DNA from: Rachicladosporium sp. CCFEE 5018
Taxonomy: Eukaryota; Ascomycota; Dothideomycetes; Cladosporiales; Cladosporiaceae
Assembly (NCBI GenBank): GCA_002077045.2
Contig: KZ111162.1
Coordinates: 132,604 to 196,603 of the forward strand
DNA length: 64,000 nucleotides
Direction of reading: 5' to 3'
Below are positions 18,872 through 30,535 of the stretch, piece after piece; the first letter of the stretch is position 1, and the number at the start of each line of letters is the position of its first letter. The translations under genes were made by a program, and so were the position numbers. A model generated the notes under the pieces. The model searched no databases, was not told the origin of the DNA, and saw only the letters and a program-made list of their open reading frames with translations.

Positions 18872-21718
18872 ATGAATTCAATCATCGAGAGCCTCCGTCG
18901 AGCACTTCCCGACGAAGTGTTAACACAAATTGAAGACTGGCTCGAGCGTCTGGAAACTGGCCAATATGAACAAATTTTGTCTTCGCCAGAGGCTCGGAAA
19001 TTACTGTTCGACGAGGCTGACGTTGATGGATCGAGGTGGAGCGATGGCCTGTTCGAACGACTCGGTGCATTGCTGTCGGATCGATCGAAACCTGGTATTC
19101 AAACGATCTACTTTTGTATCGGCTATGCTGCACTACTAGCTTTCCTACAGTCGAACGTAACTGGCCCTCCGTTGCCCGTCTCCTCGGCCAAATTATTGCT
19201 GCCGGCGGATGTTTCGTCAGATCGGCGACGAACGCAGGTATTCCGAAAGGCCCTTCTGGCTGGACTCGGCGTTGATGGCATAGCAGCGTACAAACTGACG
19301 CCGAATGTTGAGCTGCTATGTCTTGCGGAAGTCGTATTCACGAACCCTGCGATTCTGAAGAATGTCCCGGGCGCAAGGCTGGCAAAGCTGAGAACAGCTT
19401 TCATGCATCAGAGATTGCTGTCTGAGCCGTCCTCCACATTGCAGACAGTAATATATGAGGATCTCAAATTGCTTGAGGACGACGTCACAAGCGCTACCAG
19501 TAAGGACAAGCTTGATGGTGCTCTCCACAGTGACTTCCTGCTAGAGCGTGCCACTATACATATCCATCATGGCTATGACAAGCTAGCACTTGCCGATGTT
19601 CAGCAGGCTGCGGAGGTAAGAGGATTCCAATTCGCCCTCACTGGGTTACTGGGGAAGCGGACGAAGTTCCAGGAGAAGGAGACGAGTCAGCTTGTTGTCC
19701 TTGCGATGAGCGCAGACTCGTCGACATCTGCAGAGCCATCGAACGGCACGCGGAAATCTACCGCAGATGACGAGCACGTTAACGGCAATGGCACGACCGA
19801 TATCAAGCAGCCCGAAAACCTCGATCTCAATGATGATACATTGCTCGAGTCCATCTCATTCGCCGCAGAACCCCGTGGAGTACCAGAGATCCAGGCGCTA
19901 TCTTCACTCCCTGCAGTGCTAGCATCTCTCGACCCTGCCAGTCAACCTCGGCTTGACCCACTTGACTCAACTATCTTACTCGCGCTAGCATCGTCAATCA
20001 CAAACACTTCGCCGAACAACGGCTTGACTCGCGAAGAGACTCTGCCGTATGCGACGAGAGTGCTCGAAGGCGGGAGCTCCAATTGGCAAGTCTACACCCA
20101 GGCTCTGCTTGTACGGAGTCGGATCGAAGGCTACAAGTCACGGACTGTTGAGCGCGGACTGCTGCAATTGCAAGCACTCGTCGACCAAGTGATTGCAGAC
20201 ACCGCAGATGTCACTGGCAAAGAGGGCGAGCAAACGGCAGACAGGGATGATACTATAGCAGCCAGCACCTTCCTACCGAAGCCGAAGCAGTCGGAATCTG
20301 CTCCCGTGACCGAACGTCTGCGCTACATCTTCCAGCTTGCATCGCCATCGCGGTGGGATCTGGAGGCCGAGCTGGCCGCAAGATGGGTCTCGATGGGTGG
20401 TCTGAGGTCAGCATTAGAGATCTACGAGCGCTTGGAGATGTGGGCTGAAGCTGCGCTATGCTGGGCCGCCACAGAGCGCGAGGATCGTGCGAAGAAGATC
20501 GTTCGACGGCAGCTATTCCTGCCCACATCAGGGGAAGCCGATGTTCCTGGAGCTGAGGTAGACGACGAAGAGACTTGGGAGGGTTCAGCTCGGGATCCTG
20601 CTCCACTCGACGCTCCCAGACTATACTGCATACTGGGTGACATAGACCAGTCCACCGAAATGTTCGAGCAAGCGTGGGAGGTTTCAGGTCAACGATACGC
20701 CCGCGCTCAGCGTTCGCTCGGAAGACACTACTACAGCCTACGAGACTACCCCAAAGCAGCAGAAGCCTACACAAAGAGTCTCAAAGTCAACCAACTAAAC
20801 CAACAATCCTGGTTCGCCCTCGGCTGCGCCCAGCTAGAACTCGAAGCCTACCCCAAAGCAGTCGAATCCTTCTCCCGCTGCGTGCAGCTAGACGACACAG
20901 ACGCGGAAGCGTGGAGTAACCTCGCCGCTGCTCTTCTCCGTATAGATCCAGACGGGAGCCCGACCCTCACCGACACCATAGCTCTGGACGACGACGCCGA
21001 ACACCCCGCCCCTGCTCCTAGCACGGCATCACACATCCAGAAAACCCATCTCGACGCCCTCAGCGCCCTCAAACGCGCCGCGAAATTGAAACACGATTCG
21101 CCGAGGATCTGGGACAATGTTCTCACTGTCGCCGCCTCGCTGGACCCTCCGGACTATACTTCTATGCTCTCAGCTCTGCAGCGCATCGTTGCGCTCCGCG
21201 GCCCAAGCGAAGGGGAGAAAGCGATTGACATCCCGATCCTGCGCGCGCTGGTGAACAATGCCATTGCTTCTTCGGAGACGTACGATCCCACAGCCCCAGG
21301 CGTGGTCAGAATGACCGTCCGGTTCGTGGACGAAGCCGTCGTGCCCTTGATCACCGCGTCCGCGCCACTCTGGCAGCTTGTAGCACGGCTGGCGCTGTGG
21401 CGACAGCGGCCTGGTAGCGCGCTGGAGGCTGAGGAGAAGGCTTGGCGCGCTGTCACCGTGCAGCCGGGCTGGGAGACTGAGAGCGAGAAGCGCTGGGATG
21501 AGGTTGTCGAGGCTACGGTACGGTTGTGTGAGGCTTATGAGAGTCTTGGGCCTATGGAAAGGAGTGAGGGGATGGGAGTGGGGGAGGTGGTGGCGAGGGA
21601 TTGGAAGTTCAAGGCGAGGAGTGCGGTTAAGGGGGTGATGAGACGGGGAAAGGACTCGTGGGAGGGGACGACGGGATGGGAGCGCTTGATCGGCGTGACT
21701 GAAGGCTTGAAGGGCTGA
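18872..21718 (+). CDS. EMW1: TPR protein of the EMW1 / TTC27 family, copy A
   Basis: 948 residues, single exon, same length in copy B. The start at 18872 (MNSIIESLRR) is chosen because the preceding in-frame codons overlap the IDH2 promoter and first exon on the other strand and are poorly conserved. The N-terminal 500 residues are helical without a named domain. The acidic segment near 290-330 is variable. From about 583 the family signature LYCILGDIDQS appears, followed by tetratricopeptide repeats (RYARAQRSLGRHYYSLRDYP, then SWFALGCAQLELEAYPKAVE, then AEAWSNLAAALL). Yeast Emw1 is essential and linked to cell-wall integrity; human TTC27 is its homolog. The biochemical role is not visible in the sequence. 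Confidence 0.88.
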   Translation: MNSIIESLRRALPDEVLTQIEDWLERLETGQYEQILSSPEARKLLFDEADVDGSRWSDGLFERLGALLSDRSKPGIQTIYFCIGYAALLAFLQSNVTGPPLPVSSAKLLLPADVSSDRRRTQVFRKALLAGLGVDGIAAYKLTPNVELLCLAEVVFTNPAILKNVPGARLAKLRTAFMHQRLLSEPSSTLQTVIYEDLKLLEDDVTSATSKDKLDGALHSDFLLERATIHIHHGYDKLALADVQQAAEVRGFQFALTGLLGKRTKFQEKETSQLVVLAMSADSSTSAEPSNGTRKSTADDEHVNGNGTTDIKQPENLDLNDDTLLESISFAAEPRGVPEIQALSSLPAVLASLDPASQPRLDPLDSTILLALASSITNTSPNNGLTREETLPYATRVLEGGSSNWQVYTQALLVRSRIEGYKSRTVERGLLQLQALVDQVIADTADVTGKEGEQTADRDDTIAASTFLPKPKQSESAPVTERLRYIFQLASPSRWDLEAELAARWVSMGGLRSALEIYERLEMWAEAALCWAATEREDRAKKIVRRQLFLPTSGEADVPGAEVDDEETWEGSARDPAPLDAPRLYCILGDIDQSTEMFEQAWEVSGQRYARAQRSLGRHYYSLRDYPKAAEAYTKSLKVNQLNQQSWFALGCAQLELEAYPKAVESFSRCVQLDDTDAEAWSNLAAALLRIDPDGSPTLTDTIALDDDAEHPAPAPSTASHIQKTHLDALSALKRAAKLKHDSPRIWDNVLTVAASLDPPDYTSMLSALQRIVALRGPSEGEKAIDIPILRALVNNAIASSETYDPTAPGVVRMTVRFVDEAVVPLITASAPLWQLVARLALWRQRPGSALEAEEKAWRAVTVQPGWETESEKRWDEVVEATVRLCEAYESLGPMERSEGMGVGEVVARDWKFKARSAVKGVMRRGKDSWEGTTGWERLIGVTEGLKG

Positions 21719-22433
21719 AGGCGCTTGCACTCGTGGTCCTCGTTACTGCAGGCTAGCAAGCTTCTCACACTCGCCACGCTCTCGCCGTACATATGTGCTC
21801 CTCACACTTAGGATTCAATCACTCGGCGCTCCTTTGCTTCGTCCCGCCCTTCACGCAGACTAACATGGATATGTTGAAGAAGAAGGAAGAGCTCATGGCC
21901 GCCTACCTTTCACTACGACCTCGGGTCGCGCTAGACACACCAGATAGCAACAAGAAGCTGCTGCGACATGATTCGTGCTACCGCTATGTTCTAGAGTCGT
22001 GCCTTGTTCGTAGATGTCAGTACGGTATTCCACGCGTCCTCGCTCGTGCATGCGTATGCGAGATGATGTTTGCGGTTTGGTCGCGTGGCCCGTGTTTCCG
22101 CTAACGTAGATCGGGGTCATGGCTTGGCGGGCGGCTCCATCATCGAGACACATCGACGTCAAAGCGTCCGTCTCGACCCGACTACGCCGCAACGACCGCG
22201 ACAACATTGCAATTCTGACATATCGCTGTCGCCTGAGAACACGATACTATCTCGACTCTCTACACTGACTGACCAGGGCACCCGTGCTCCCTCGTCAAAC
22301 GCCAGCGCAACTTACGCAATCACTCCCTCGACAGGCAGTCACCATCGACCTCGAGTACCACATCCTGTTTTGGCAGCCCAGCAACCATCACATCGCCTCC
22401 GCGCGACTGTGAACACATCTGACGCTACCCGCG
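21719..22433. other. Intergenic, EMW1 to SSH4 (A)
   Basis: 715 bp; counterpart 45186-45902 (717 bp). A short open frame starting MDMLKKKEELMAA near 21865 is interrupted by a stop in copy B, so it is not called. The stretch is otherwise well conserved between copies and likely includes the SSH4 promoter and 5' UTR. Confidence 0.4.
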
Positions 22434-24144
22434 ATGTCGCAACCCGTGCTGTACCGCACACCCGCCACCTTCGCAACCTCCTACATCCCCTCCACATCCT
22501 CCATCGCAGTCGCCCACAGCTTCCCGACACCGCACACTCGCTGGCAGTCATGGCAAGCCCAACGAGCCGCCTTCGTCACAGAAGGACTAGGATCGACTGG
22601 CAAAGGCATACTGATTGGTATTCTGTCGGCGTTCGGTAGCGCGGCATTTATCGGCTTGATCATCGCGGCTGTCTACTTCTTCCGGTACACGAATCGAGGA
22701 AGGATCTTGCTGGATCGGTTCGGTAGGCCGGGAGAGTATGATGATGAGCAGGCGTTCTTGAGGGAAGAGGAGGATGCGCTGGCTGCTATGGATGAGGGGA
22801 GGCGGGGGGAGTATGCGAGGGCGAAAGGTGGGTACATCGTATTGCCTGGGAAGAAGAACAAGGGCTAATAAGATGACAGCATTCGTCACGGCGAATCCGC
22901 CTGACTCACTTCCAACAGACATCTCCCTCTCCCAGTTCCTGGCTATCCAAGAGAAGGGAGTCTCAGCCTGGGAGTTCGACCCAGCACCCGAGATTGCACC
23001 ATGCTTCATCTCATCGCGAACAGAGATCGACTTCTTCGACACCCCCTGCTCAGTACAATCCAACCTCCCCATCCCCAAGCAGAACGAAACCTACTACTTC
23101 GAAGCGAAAATCTACGATAAACCCTCCACGACCTTGATAGCCATAGGTCTCACCACGAAACCCTACCCTCTCTTCAGACTACCAGGCTACCACAAGCACA
23201 GCATAGCCTACACCTCCTCCGGCTCCCGCCGCTTCAACCAACCCTTCACGCCGTTTCCCTATGGTCCACCTTTCGTCCAGGGAGACGTCGTAGGCGTCGG
23301 CTATAGACCCCGCACAGGAAGCATCTTCTTCACGCGCAACGGCAAGAAACTCGACGACCTCGCACACGGCCTGAAAACGCAAAATTTCTTCCCTACTGTC
23401 GGCGCCGACGGACCCGCTTCAGTGCACGTCAATTTCGGCCAAGCGGGTTTCGTGTTCATTGAGGCGAACGTGAAGAAATGGGGTCTGGCGCCTATGACTG
23501 GATCTCTGGCGCCGCCGCCGCCTTATGGCAGTGAGCAGGGGAGTATTCTGCTTGAAGGTGGAAGGGCTGAGGGATGGGTCCCGGGACATGGCAGGAGTCA
23601 GAGTGCGCAGCAACGACTATCCCGCGGTCCAACCACGAGATCGCCTGGGCCTGAACGATCGCCGACGGAGATTTCGTTGGCGCCTATTGGTTTCAACGAA
23701 GAACGAGCACAGGAAGCGCATGAAGAGCAGCATCAAGACTCTGATCCCGAGGACGATGAGGATGAGGACGAGGAGTTTGAGCCTTATAGCGACAGTCCCA
23801 CGCCCTCCAATCCCCGCGGTTTGGGTCTGCACTACACCGACGCGGATATCCTCGCCAATCCTGGCCTGCCGCTCGAGCCTGCTGACCGCTCGCCGCCACC
23901 TTACCCGGAGTCGCCGCCACCTGTTGATCGGCAGACCCCAGTCGATGGGGAGGAGGGGAGTTATACGGATGCTTCGGACGAGGCGGATGATGACGAGGGA
24001 GCATATGAAGGTCGCACAGCCTTGAGGAATCACAGCCAGGGCGAAAGACGGAGATTGTTAAGTGGGGATGAGAGTGCACGGGGAGGTCCGCCAATCCCCT
24101 CCTACGAAGAAGTTGCTGGTGAGCGGAGGGCGGGCAGACGATGA
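22434..24144 (+). CDS. SSH4: SSH4-like SPRY protein, Rsp5 ubiquitin-ligase adaptor, copy A
   Basis: Two exons (22434-22827, 22880-24144; 52-bp intron) encode 552 residues. A single transmembrane helix lies at about residues 58-83 (GILIGILSAFGSAAFIGLII), followed by a basic YTNRGR stop-transfer. A SPRY domain lies at about 170-330 (YYFEAKIYDK, GDVVGVGYRPRTGSIFFTRN, FFPTVGADGPASVHVNFGQAG). The C-terminal tail is acidic and Pro-rich with PY motifs for WW-domain ligases (PPPPY after SPRY, SPPPYPES near the C-terminus, and a degenerate PSYEE at the end). This architecture is that of yeast Ssh4/Ear1, endosomal/vacuolar adaptors for Rsp5. Retaining the intron would yield a 144-residue protein with the membrane helix but no SPRY domain or PY motifs. 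Confidence 0.88.
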
Positions 24145-25037
24145 GACCCGACTATTCAGCCGTGCAGCTGTGCACTGCTCTCCTGGCTGAAAGCGATGGG
24201 GCAGTGAACACGTGTCCCTCTCTCTCTTTGAGCACGACTTCGCTTGGGCGTTTGTGAGCGCGGGTGTGTAAGTGGGATGGGGAAAAGCGAAGGCGTATGG
24301 GTTGATTGGGCCGATGTGGGATAGTGAGGGGTCATGGGGATAACGCGATGTATATGAATCACTTCTACTCTTACTCTTTCCATGCCCTTGGTCTGGTCTG
24401 TATCATGTGCACTGTCTTGGAGAAGAGAGGAGCGTTTGCTTCTGCACAGTTTGGCAGTGTGGAGTGAGGTCTTCGGTATGCGGCGTAGGGTGCCATGGGA
24501 CTGGACTGAGGAGTCGTTCGGAAGTTGAAGCAGTGGGGCGGGGATAGGGATGGAAGGGAGGGGAGAGAGCATGGGTTCCGCGGCCCTTCGAGGCTGAAAT
24601 GAGGAACAACGCCCGGTGCCCTCTCATCGACGGCGGATGCTGAGGGGGAGCGGTGGCGAGTACATACATCTCCAGCAGCAGAATCCGCGTCCCCGACTTT
24701 CCGTAACCGCACAGAAATGGTAAAGTCGCGCGCAAGGCCACCACACTCCGCTGGAAAACGGCTCGGCTGCACAGTGAGGTATTGTAACGTATGTTGAGAC
24801 CGACTTCTACGACGAAGTCCCACACCTCTCTCACCCCATCTCCCATCTCAGTACCGCAGCTACCCCTTACCCCCGCCCACTTTCCCCAAAACCCCACCAG
24901 CCACAGAGAAAGCAAAACGCCCTCGCTATGCCCGCTCTCCTAGTCCGAGCCGTTCAAATCATGCAGTTCTCGTAACGAATCATCCCACCCGAGCCACCAA
25001 AAACGCCAAATCCCTATACACCCATCCCCTCACCACC
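24145..25037. other. Convergent intergenic SSH4 / cullin (A)
   Basis: 893 bp between two stop codons (copy B: 828 bp). It contains diverged stretches and short shared blocks. No RNA gene or conserved open frame recognised. Confidence 0.4.
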
Positions 25038-26491
25038 CTAGGCCAGATAGCCTAATTCGTCACCCTCCAGCCGCTCGAGATACTCCTTCTCGAGCAAAAT
25101 GTCGATACACTTCTTGATATCGGCCACTTTGGGGGAGAAGCGGGATTTAATCTGGGAAATGGTCTCGGACACGAGCTGCGTGTGCTTCATCGTTTTGCGA
25201 GATTTCATGATGCGGACGATTGCGGACTGTGCGCACGGGAGAGTTAGTATAGGAGCATAAGAGAGGCAGCGGGGAATGGGAGAAACGAAAGGGGGATGGG
25301 CGGAATGAATGGGGACGAGCGAACGTACCTGCATCAACATCTTGCGGTCCTCCTCAATCGTCTTATGCGTCTCCTCGGCCTCCTGCTTCTGCTCAGCCTT
25401 GATAGCGATGTTCAAGTTGACTTTGGTCTTCTTGTGCTTGAAGTTATAGTTCAGACTATACGTCGTGCCTGGCTCGGTCTTACCCTCCGGCACGGCAGTG
25501 AGCACCCTCGCCTTCAGCATGATGCCGATGGAAGGGTCCAGCGTCTCCTTCGCCAAGATGGTAGTCGCGGCAATCTCGTCGTAGGTGACTGTATCGCTGT
25601 CGTTGAACAGGAGGAGTATGGCCATCTGGTACGTAGAGACTTGGAATGTGTAGGCGACTTTGCCCATCTTCACGTAATTCGCGCGGATCTCACCTTTGCA
25701 CAAATTCCACAGCCAGGTGAGTTTGCGCCCGCCGTGCTTGTCGTTGTAGAAGTGCGTGAAGCGCTCGTACGCCTTGACAAGCGAGATGGGCGGCGCGAAG
25801 TTCGTGGTTGGAGGCTGCAAGGGCCAGAAGCCGGCACCCAGGATTTGGTACGAGGTGTCCATGCCGCTGTCGCCGCCGGAGAGGGAGTTCTTCTGGTGCT
25901 CTTCGTAGCCCTTGTTCAGATCTTTGGAGGTCTGCATGTCCTGGAACATACGTTGCAGCTTGTTGGTGTACTCGAAGCCGGAAGCGTCTTTGAGCTTGCT
26001 AATCATACTCGTCTCTGCGTCTCCTGAAGCGGATGTGCCGTGAACGAGGCGCTTGGCGAGCATCTTGCTGTAGAACTTCTGGAAGACGTCCTTGTCCTCG
26101 ATGTACTTGAAGATCGTCATGACCTGATTGAGTAGCTTCTCCATGTCGTCTTCTTCGCTTGACTTTTGCGACCGCTTGAGCACGTTGTCGGCGTGCTTTG
26201 AGAGAAGTTCGGGGGATTTTGAGGAGTTCTTCTGGCAGACTTGGTTGCGATTGACGTATTCGCGGCAGGCATTATCCAGCGCACGGACGAATTCGGCGTC
26301 TTCGGAGAAGGCGGTGTTGACGAGTGCGGTGTAGCGGACGTTCACCTCGAGCAGGGCGTCGACGTATTGCTTGGGATCGACCGCCTCGCCTGCTTGTGCC
26401 ACCTTCTCGACAGCGAGCAGTCCACTGCGGCGGACGTGTGCTTCGAACTTGGTGCGCAGAGGATCAAGACCTTCAGGTATGCGGTTGAGGA
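25038..26491 (-). CDS. CDC53: Cullin-1, C-terminal part, copy A (cut by gap)
   Basis: Scaffold of SCF ubiquitin ligases. Present here are the last exon (25038-25226) and 1163 bp of exon 1 (25329-26491), separated by a 102-bp intron. It covers the cullin-homology region (FYSKMLAKRLVHGTSASGDA, MISKLKDASGFEYTNKLQRM), the RBX1-binding area and the C-terminal winged helix with the neddylation lysine in IVRIMKSRK. It stops at the 100-N gap. The missing N-terminal part is at 55128-55998: with the intact copy-B gene as a ruler, 871 + 78 + 1163 bp = 2112 bp, the exact copy-B exon length. Confidence 0.9.
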
Positions 26492-26591
26492 NNNNNNNNN
26501 NNNNNNNNNNNNNNNNNNNNNNNNNNNNNNNNNNNNNNNNNNNNNNNNNNNNNNNNNNNNNNNNNNNNNNNNNNNNNNNNNNNNNNNNNNN
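26492..26591. other. Assembly gap 2 (100 N)
   Basis: Exactly 100 N, joining the middle of cullin-1 (copy A) to the 3' flank of the copy-B cupin gene. The join makes no biological sense as written; the continuation of the left side is found at 55128. Confidence 0.98.
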
Positions 26592-26629
26592 ACCGCGCCA
26601 CCTAACCGACATGTAGCAGGTTTCCTGCC

Positions 26630-27310
26630 TCAGGCCAAGACTACTTCCTCACGATACTTGCCCAACACGACCTCAGCTCTCTCGACCACATCTTCCGCAG
26701 TCAGCTTTGGAAACCGAATTTCGTCGAGACTGCCCTCGAATGCTTGGTAGCCCTTCGGATCAAGTACAATCCCCGTCGATGCCGTGGGGTAGAAGGTTGT
26801 TACATCTTCGTACTCGTATACCATCGTGAACTTTCCTTCCGAGACCGTCCCATCTGGAAGTTTGACGCCTGCTGGGCACGCTGACCAGGTATGCGGTACG
26901 CCGCCTTTGGCATCTACGAGGGTCCCTGGTGCGACAACAAATAGTTCGCCTGCCAATTCGACGATACCGACACCGTTAAGGACAAGGATGCGTTCAGCGA
27001 TTAAGCGTGACCTGGCGAGATCCATGTGAATATGTCGTGGCAGGCGGATCTCGGTAGTGAACTCTATGAAGCCGAATTGACCGCTGAAGGGTAAATTACT
27101 CGGACTCAGCTCATGCATTATGAGGTCCATATCTGTGAATGGCCTCTTGATGTTGGCCCCGGGACCGTGCGTGATGCGGCATCCGTTTGGGAGAAGTAGT
27201 CCAACGTCCTTGCCATGATCGGTGGTCATGATTTCCTGAACTGCTAGAATCGAATGGGAAGTTTCTGTGTGAGGTAGGGCACCGCGAGGCCGAGCCTCGT
27301 GCAAATTCAA
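26630..27310 (-). CDS. Cupin (RmlC-like) protein, copy B
   Basis: 226 codons, collinear with 1818-2498, with only a handful of amino-acid changes. The HIH and GGVPHTW motifs are retained. Its 3' part (26592-26962) is identical to the end of contig C1 (1309-1679). Function unknown beyond the cupin fold. Confidence 0.75.
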   Translation of the reverse strand: MNLHEARPRGALPHTETSHSILAVQEIMTTDHGKDVGLLLPNGCRITHGPGANIKRPFTDMDLIMHELSPSNLPFSGQFGFIEFTTEIRLPRHIHMDLARSRLIAERILVLNGVGIVELAGELFVVAPGTLVDAKGGVPHTWSACPAGVKLPDGTVSEGKFTMVYEYEDVTTFYPTASTGIVLDPKGYQAFEGSLDEIRFPKLTAEDVVERAEVVLGKYREEVVLA

Positions 27311-27826
27311 TACTCGAAGAGCCTGAACAAGGAAAGATTGCTTGTGCTTTCATCGACCGTCCCAAAACGCTTTTCCCACTGCCAGATCGTCGATGAAAGA
27401 TACTATTGATTGGTCGACTACACTCTTCCTACGAGGTTGTCTCTCTCACGATACCTGATGGGCGACGCCGTGTTACGCTGTGGTAAGCTGAGTACTCAGA
27501 CCTTCGAAATGATCGAGAGCTAAAATTGCCTCTCTATCTTTGTCCTGTCAACACGGCGGTAGCAGAGATCAGAATCGACGTGAGTACAGCTCCCTCGCAT
27601 GCCCTCATCGCCGTATATATATTATCTCCAAGGTGAATTTGTTGATGAGTGAGCAGGCGCTGGAAGAGAGCATACCCCAGCTTTGGCCTCTTTCCGATTG
27701 CCTCGGCTCGGCAAAGCCGTCAGAACATGCCGAACTCTTACATCAAGAGCTCGACTACATACACCTCTTGCTAGACTCTCATAGAACTAACCAAGCATAG
27801 GCCTCATACACACAAATCATCACACC
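27311..27826. other. Divergent intergenic region cupin / POT1 (B)
   Basis: 516 bp, same length as in copy A and closely similar. No specific site recognised. Confidence 0.4.
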
Positions 27827-29201
27827 ATGGCTGTCCAACAACGTCTGAACTCCGTGCTCTCGCACCTCACCCCGAGCACCAAGGGAACCCCGCTCGAGTC
27901 GATGTATGAGCTCCCTTCCGCTTACCAAGTGGATAGTACTAACAAGGGGACAATGTAGCACTTCCCAAAATCCCGACGATGTAGTCATTACCCTGGCGAT
28001 TCGGACGCCGTTGGCGAAGGGTAAGAAGGGAGGGTTCAAAGACACACATCTCGATGCCCTTATCTTCAAGATCTTGGAGCAAGCAGTGCGGAAGTCCAGA
28101 CTAGACCCGCAGATGGTGGAGGACATCTGTGTCGGCAACGTGCGTTCAATGTGAGCTGAGCGAGACAGCTAGCCATGGCTGACACCTTATCAGGTGTCCG
28201 ACTCGAAGGCGGCATACTACAGCCGTGCCGCTGCACTTGCAGCGGGCTTCCCGACAACGACCGCAGCATCGACAGTCAACCGCTTCTGCTCATCCGGCCT
28301 GAAAGCCGTTCAGGACATCGCCAACCAGATCCAAGCCGGCAGCATCGAGATCGGCCTGGCAGTTGGCGCCGAGTCCATGAGCGACGGCGGCGACCGCCTC
28401 GAACGCCCGTTTGTCGATGAGATCGTCAACGCCAATCAGCACGCAGCGGACTGCCTGCAGCCCATGGGTCAGACCTCCGAGAACGTCGGCAAGGACTTCA
28501 ACATCACCCGCGAGCAGCAAGATCGGTACGCCGCTGAGTCTTTCCGTCGTGCCGAGGTTGCGCAGAAGGCTGGCTGGTTCGATGATGAGATCACGCCCAT
28601 CACTGTCAAGGTCAAGGATCCCAAGACTGGTGAGGAGAAGACTGTTACCCTCACCAAGGATGAGGGCCCGCGCTACGGTACCACGTTTGAGTCACTGAGC
28701 AAGATTCGCCCTGCTTTCATGCCGCATGGCGATCGCTCTACGGGTGGCAACAGCAGCCAAGTCACTGACGGCGCTGCCGCGATCCTTCTGATGAAGCGCT
28801 CCAAGGCTCTTGAGCTCGGCCAGCCCATCTTGGCCAAGTTCGTCGGCGCCACCGTCGCCGGCCTCGCACCGCGCATCATGGGTATTGGCCCCTCGATCGC
28901 CGTGCCGAAGCTACTTAGCAAGTACAACCTCACGATTGACGACATCGATCTCGTCGAGCTCAATGAGGCCTTTGCATCGATGGCTGTATACTGCAAGGAC
29001 GTGCTCAAGATCCCGCACGAGAAGATGAACGTCCGTGGTGGAGCTATTGCGCTTGGCCACCCGCTTGGAGCTACAGGAGCGAGGCAGATTGTCACTGGAC
29101 TGAGTGAGTGCAGACGTAGGAAGGCGAGGGTGCTGTTGACTACTATGTGCATCGGGACGGGTATGGGTATGGCTGGGTTGTTTGTCAATGAGCAGTTGTA
29201 G
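27827..29201 (+). CDS. POT1: Peroxisomal 3-ketoacyl-CoA thiolase, copy B
   Basis: Exons 27827-27903, 27959-28139 and 28194-29201; 421 residues, as in copy A. The PTS2 signal RLNSVLSHL and all catalytic motifs are kept. Differences are mostly synonymous (for example GAGCGACCGTTCG versus GAACGCCCGTTTG), pointing to purifying selection on both copies. Intron 1 (55 bp) has a perfect TACTAAC branch site, which is TACTGAC in copy A. Confidence 0.95.
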
Positions 29202-29674
29202 ATATGTATGTGTCCGAAAGTGAAGTTGAGTCACGAGTCCGGCTGCAGCTTCGTCTAAACTTCTTGCCTGCGGCCTTGAATCTACAACGTAAGTGGATCG
29301 AGCGCTTGTGACAGCGCGAGGTCTTGCATATGCCCGCATTCATGACAGAAGTGCGACAAGTAAAGAGCCATGCAATTAGGTGAAGTTTTGTACGCTACAG
29401 GGTATTGTAGTCCAAAAAGGTGCATGTGTGTCCCGTGCATGTCGAATCTTGACTTCACCTGCGTCCTACCTCTACCCTCTACAGCACATTCCTTCATGTG
29501 AACGCATGAGCAATTCCCGAAACAACGCTTCGGTCAACACATAAGCACCGCATAACAATGCAGCGCTCCAATACTCTTCCTCCACATTCCGTGCGACTCG
29601 ACACAACCTTAGCTACATCCGTTCTATCGGGTCCTTAACCTCCACTGATCATACAATCAACCACCCTCGACATC
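29202..29674. other. Intergenic POT1 / phosphatase (B), lacks the F-box gene
   Basis: 473 bp compared with 1954 bp in copy A. Homology to A resumes at about 29490. The first 290 bp do not align obviously with the A-specific block. Confidence 0.5.
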
Positions 29675-30535
29675 ATGGCCCTACCCCACCACCCCACCGC
29701 TCCCTATGCAGCCCAAAACGACATCTACACCACCCTCATCCCGGCTCCGCCCCGCATCGTCGTCCCCCCACCACCCCTCGACAATCTCGCGCTCCCATCC
29801 CTCGAGCTTCCGACCCCGCTAAACTCCCAAACCCACCCGCCTCCCCAGATCACCTCAAATGCAGTCCTCGACTGGTCCTACGAGCGTCGCCGCGAAGCAC
29901 AGGCAATCCTCCCCAATCTCTACCTGGGTCCCATGACAGTCGCAAAGAATGAAGCCTGGCTGCAAGCTGCAGGCATCACGATGGTCCTAGGCATCCGCCA
30001 GAAGGCGCCCGGCCTTGCGGGAAAGCTGATGGATAGCGCGATGGCTAAGATCCGCGCGCTGGGGATCGAAGCCGAGACGTTGGATTTACTCAATAACACG
30101 GAGTTGATCAAACGTTTCCCGGAGTGCACGAGTAAGATCAATGGTCACTTGATCGCGCAGCAGGGGCAGGGAAAGGTGTTCTTGTTCTGTGAGAGCGGGA
30201 ATGAGCGCGCTGCGGGCGTTGCTGCGGCGTATTTGATGGAGGGGTGGGAGGGAGTTGACTATATCCGCGCAATGCAAGTCGTGCAGGCGCAGAGATTTTG
30301 CGTCAACTTCGACGATGGGATGAAGAGACTATTGCAGGGGTATTGGGATGTGGTTTGTGCGAGGAGGGCTGTGGCTGGGAATGGGATCACGGGTGGGAGT
30401 GGGAGTGGATTTGCCGGGGTTGGACACAAGCAGAAGAGGCGATTGGAGAGGGATGAGGATGACGACCACGAGATGGGGCAGGATGATTTGGAGAGATTTG
30501 GTGGGAGGAGCTTTGCGCCATTTGCGTCGGACTAG
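29675..30535 (+). CDS. Dual-specificity-phosphatase-like protein, copy B
   Basis: 286 residues, same length as 6342-7202. The start MALPHHP is the first in-frame Met here and fixes the start in copy A. The CX5R loop (CESGNER) is intact. The stretch 29990-30220 around the active site is nearly identical to copy A at nucleotide level, while the N-terminal part has frequent synonymous differences. Confidence 0.8.
   Translation: MALPHHPTAPYAAQNDIYTTLIPAPPRIVVPPPPLDNLALPSLELPTPLNSQTHPPPQITSNAVLDWSYERRREAQAILPNLYLGPMTVAKNEAWLQAAGITMVLGIRQKAPGLAGKLMDSAMAKIRALGIEAETLDLLNNTELIKRFPECTSKINGHLIAQQGQGKVFLFCESGNERAAGVAAAYLMEGWEGVDYIRAMQVVQAQRFCVNFDDGMKRLLQGYWDVVCARRAVAGNGITGGSGSGFAGVGHKQKRRLERDEDDDHEMGQDDLERFGGRSFAPFASD

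Noticed and set aside
21865..22104. Short frame beginning MDMLKKKEELMAA upstream of SSH4
   Set aside because: Stopped after 13 codons in copy B and without recognisable features; more likely 5' flank.
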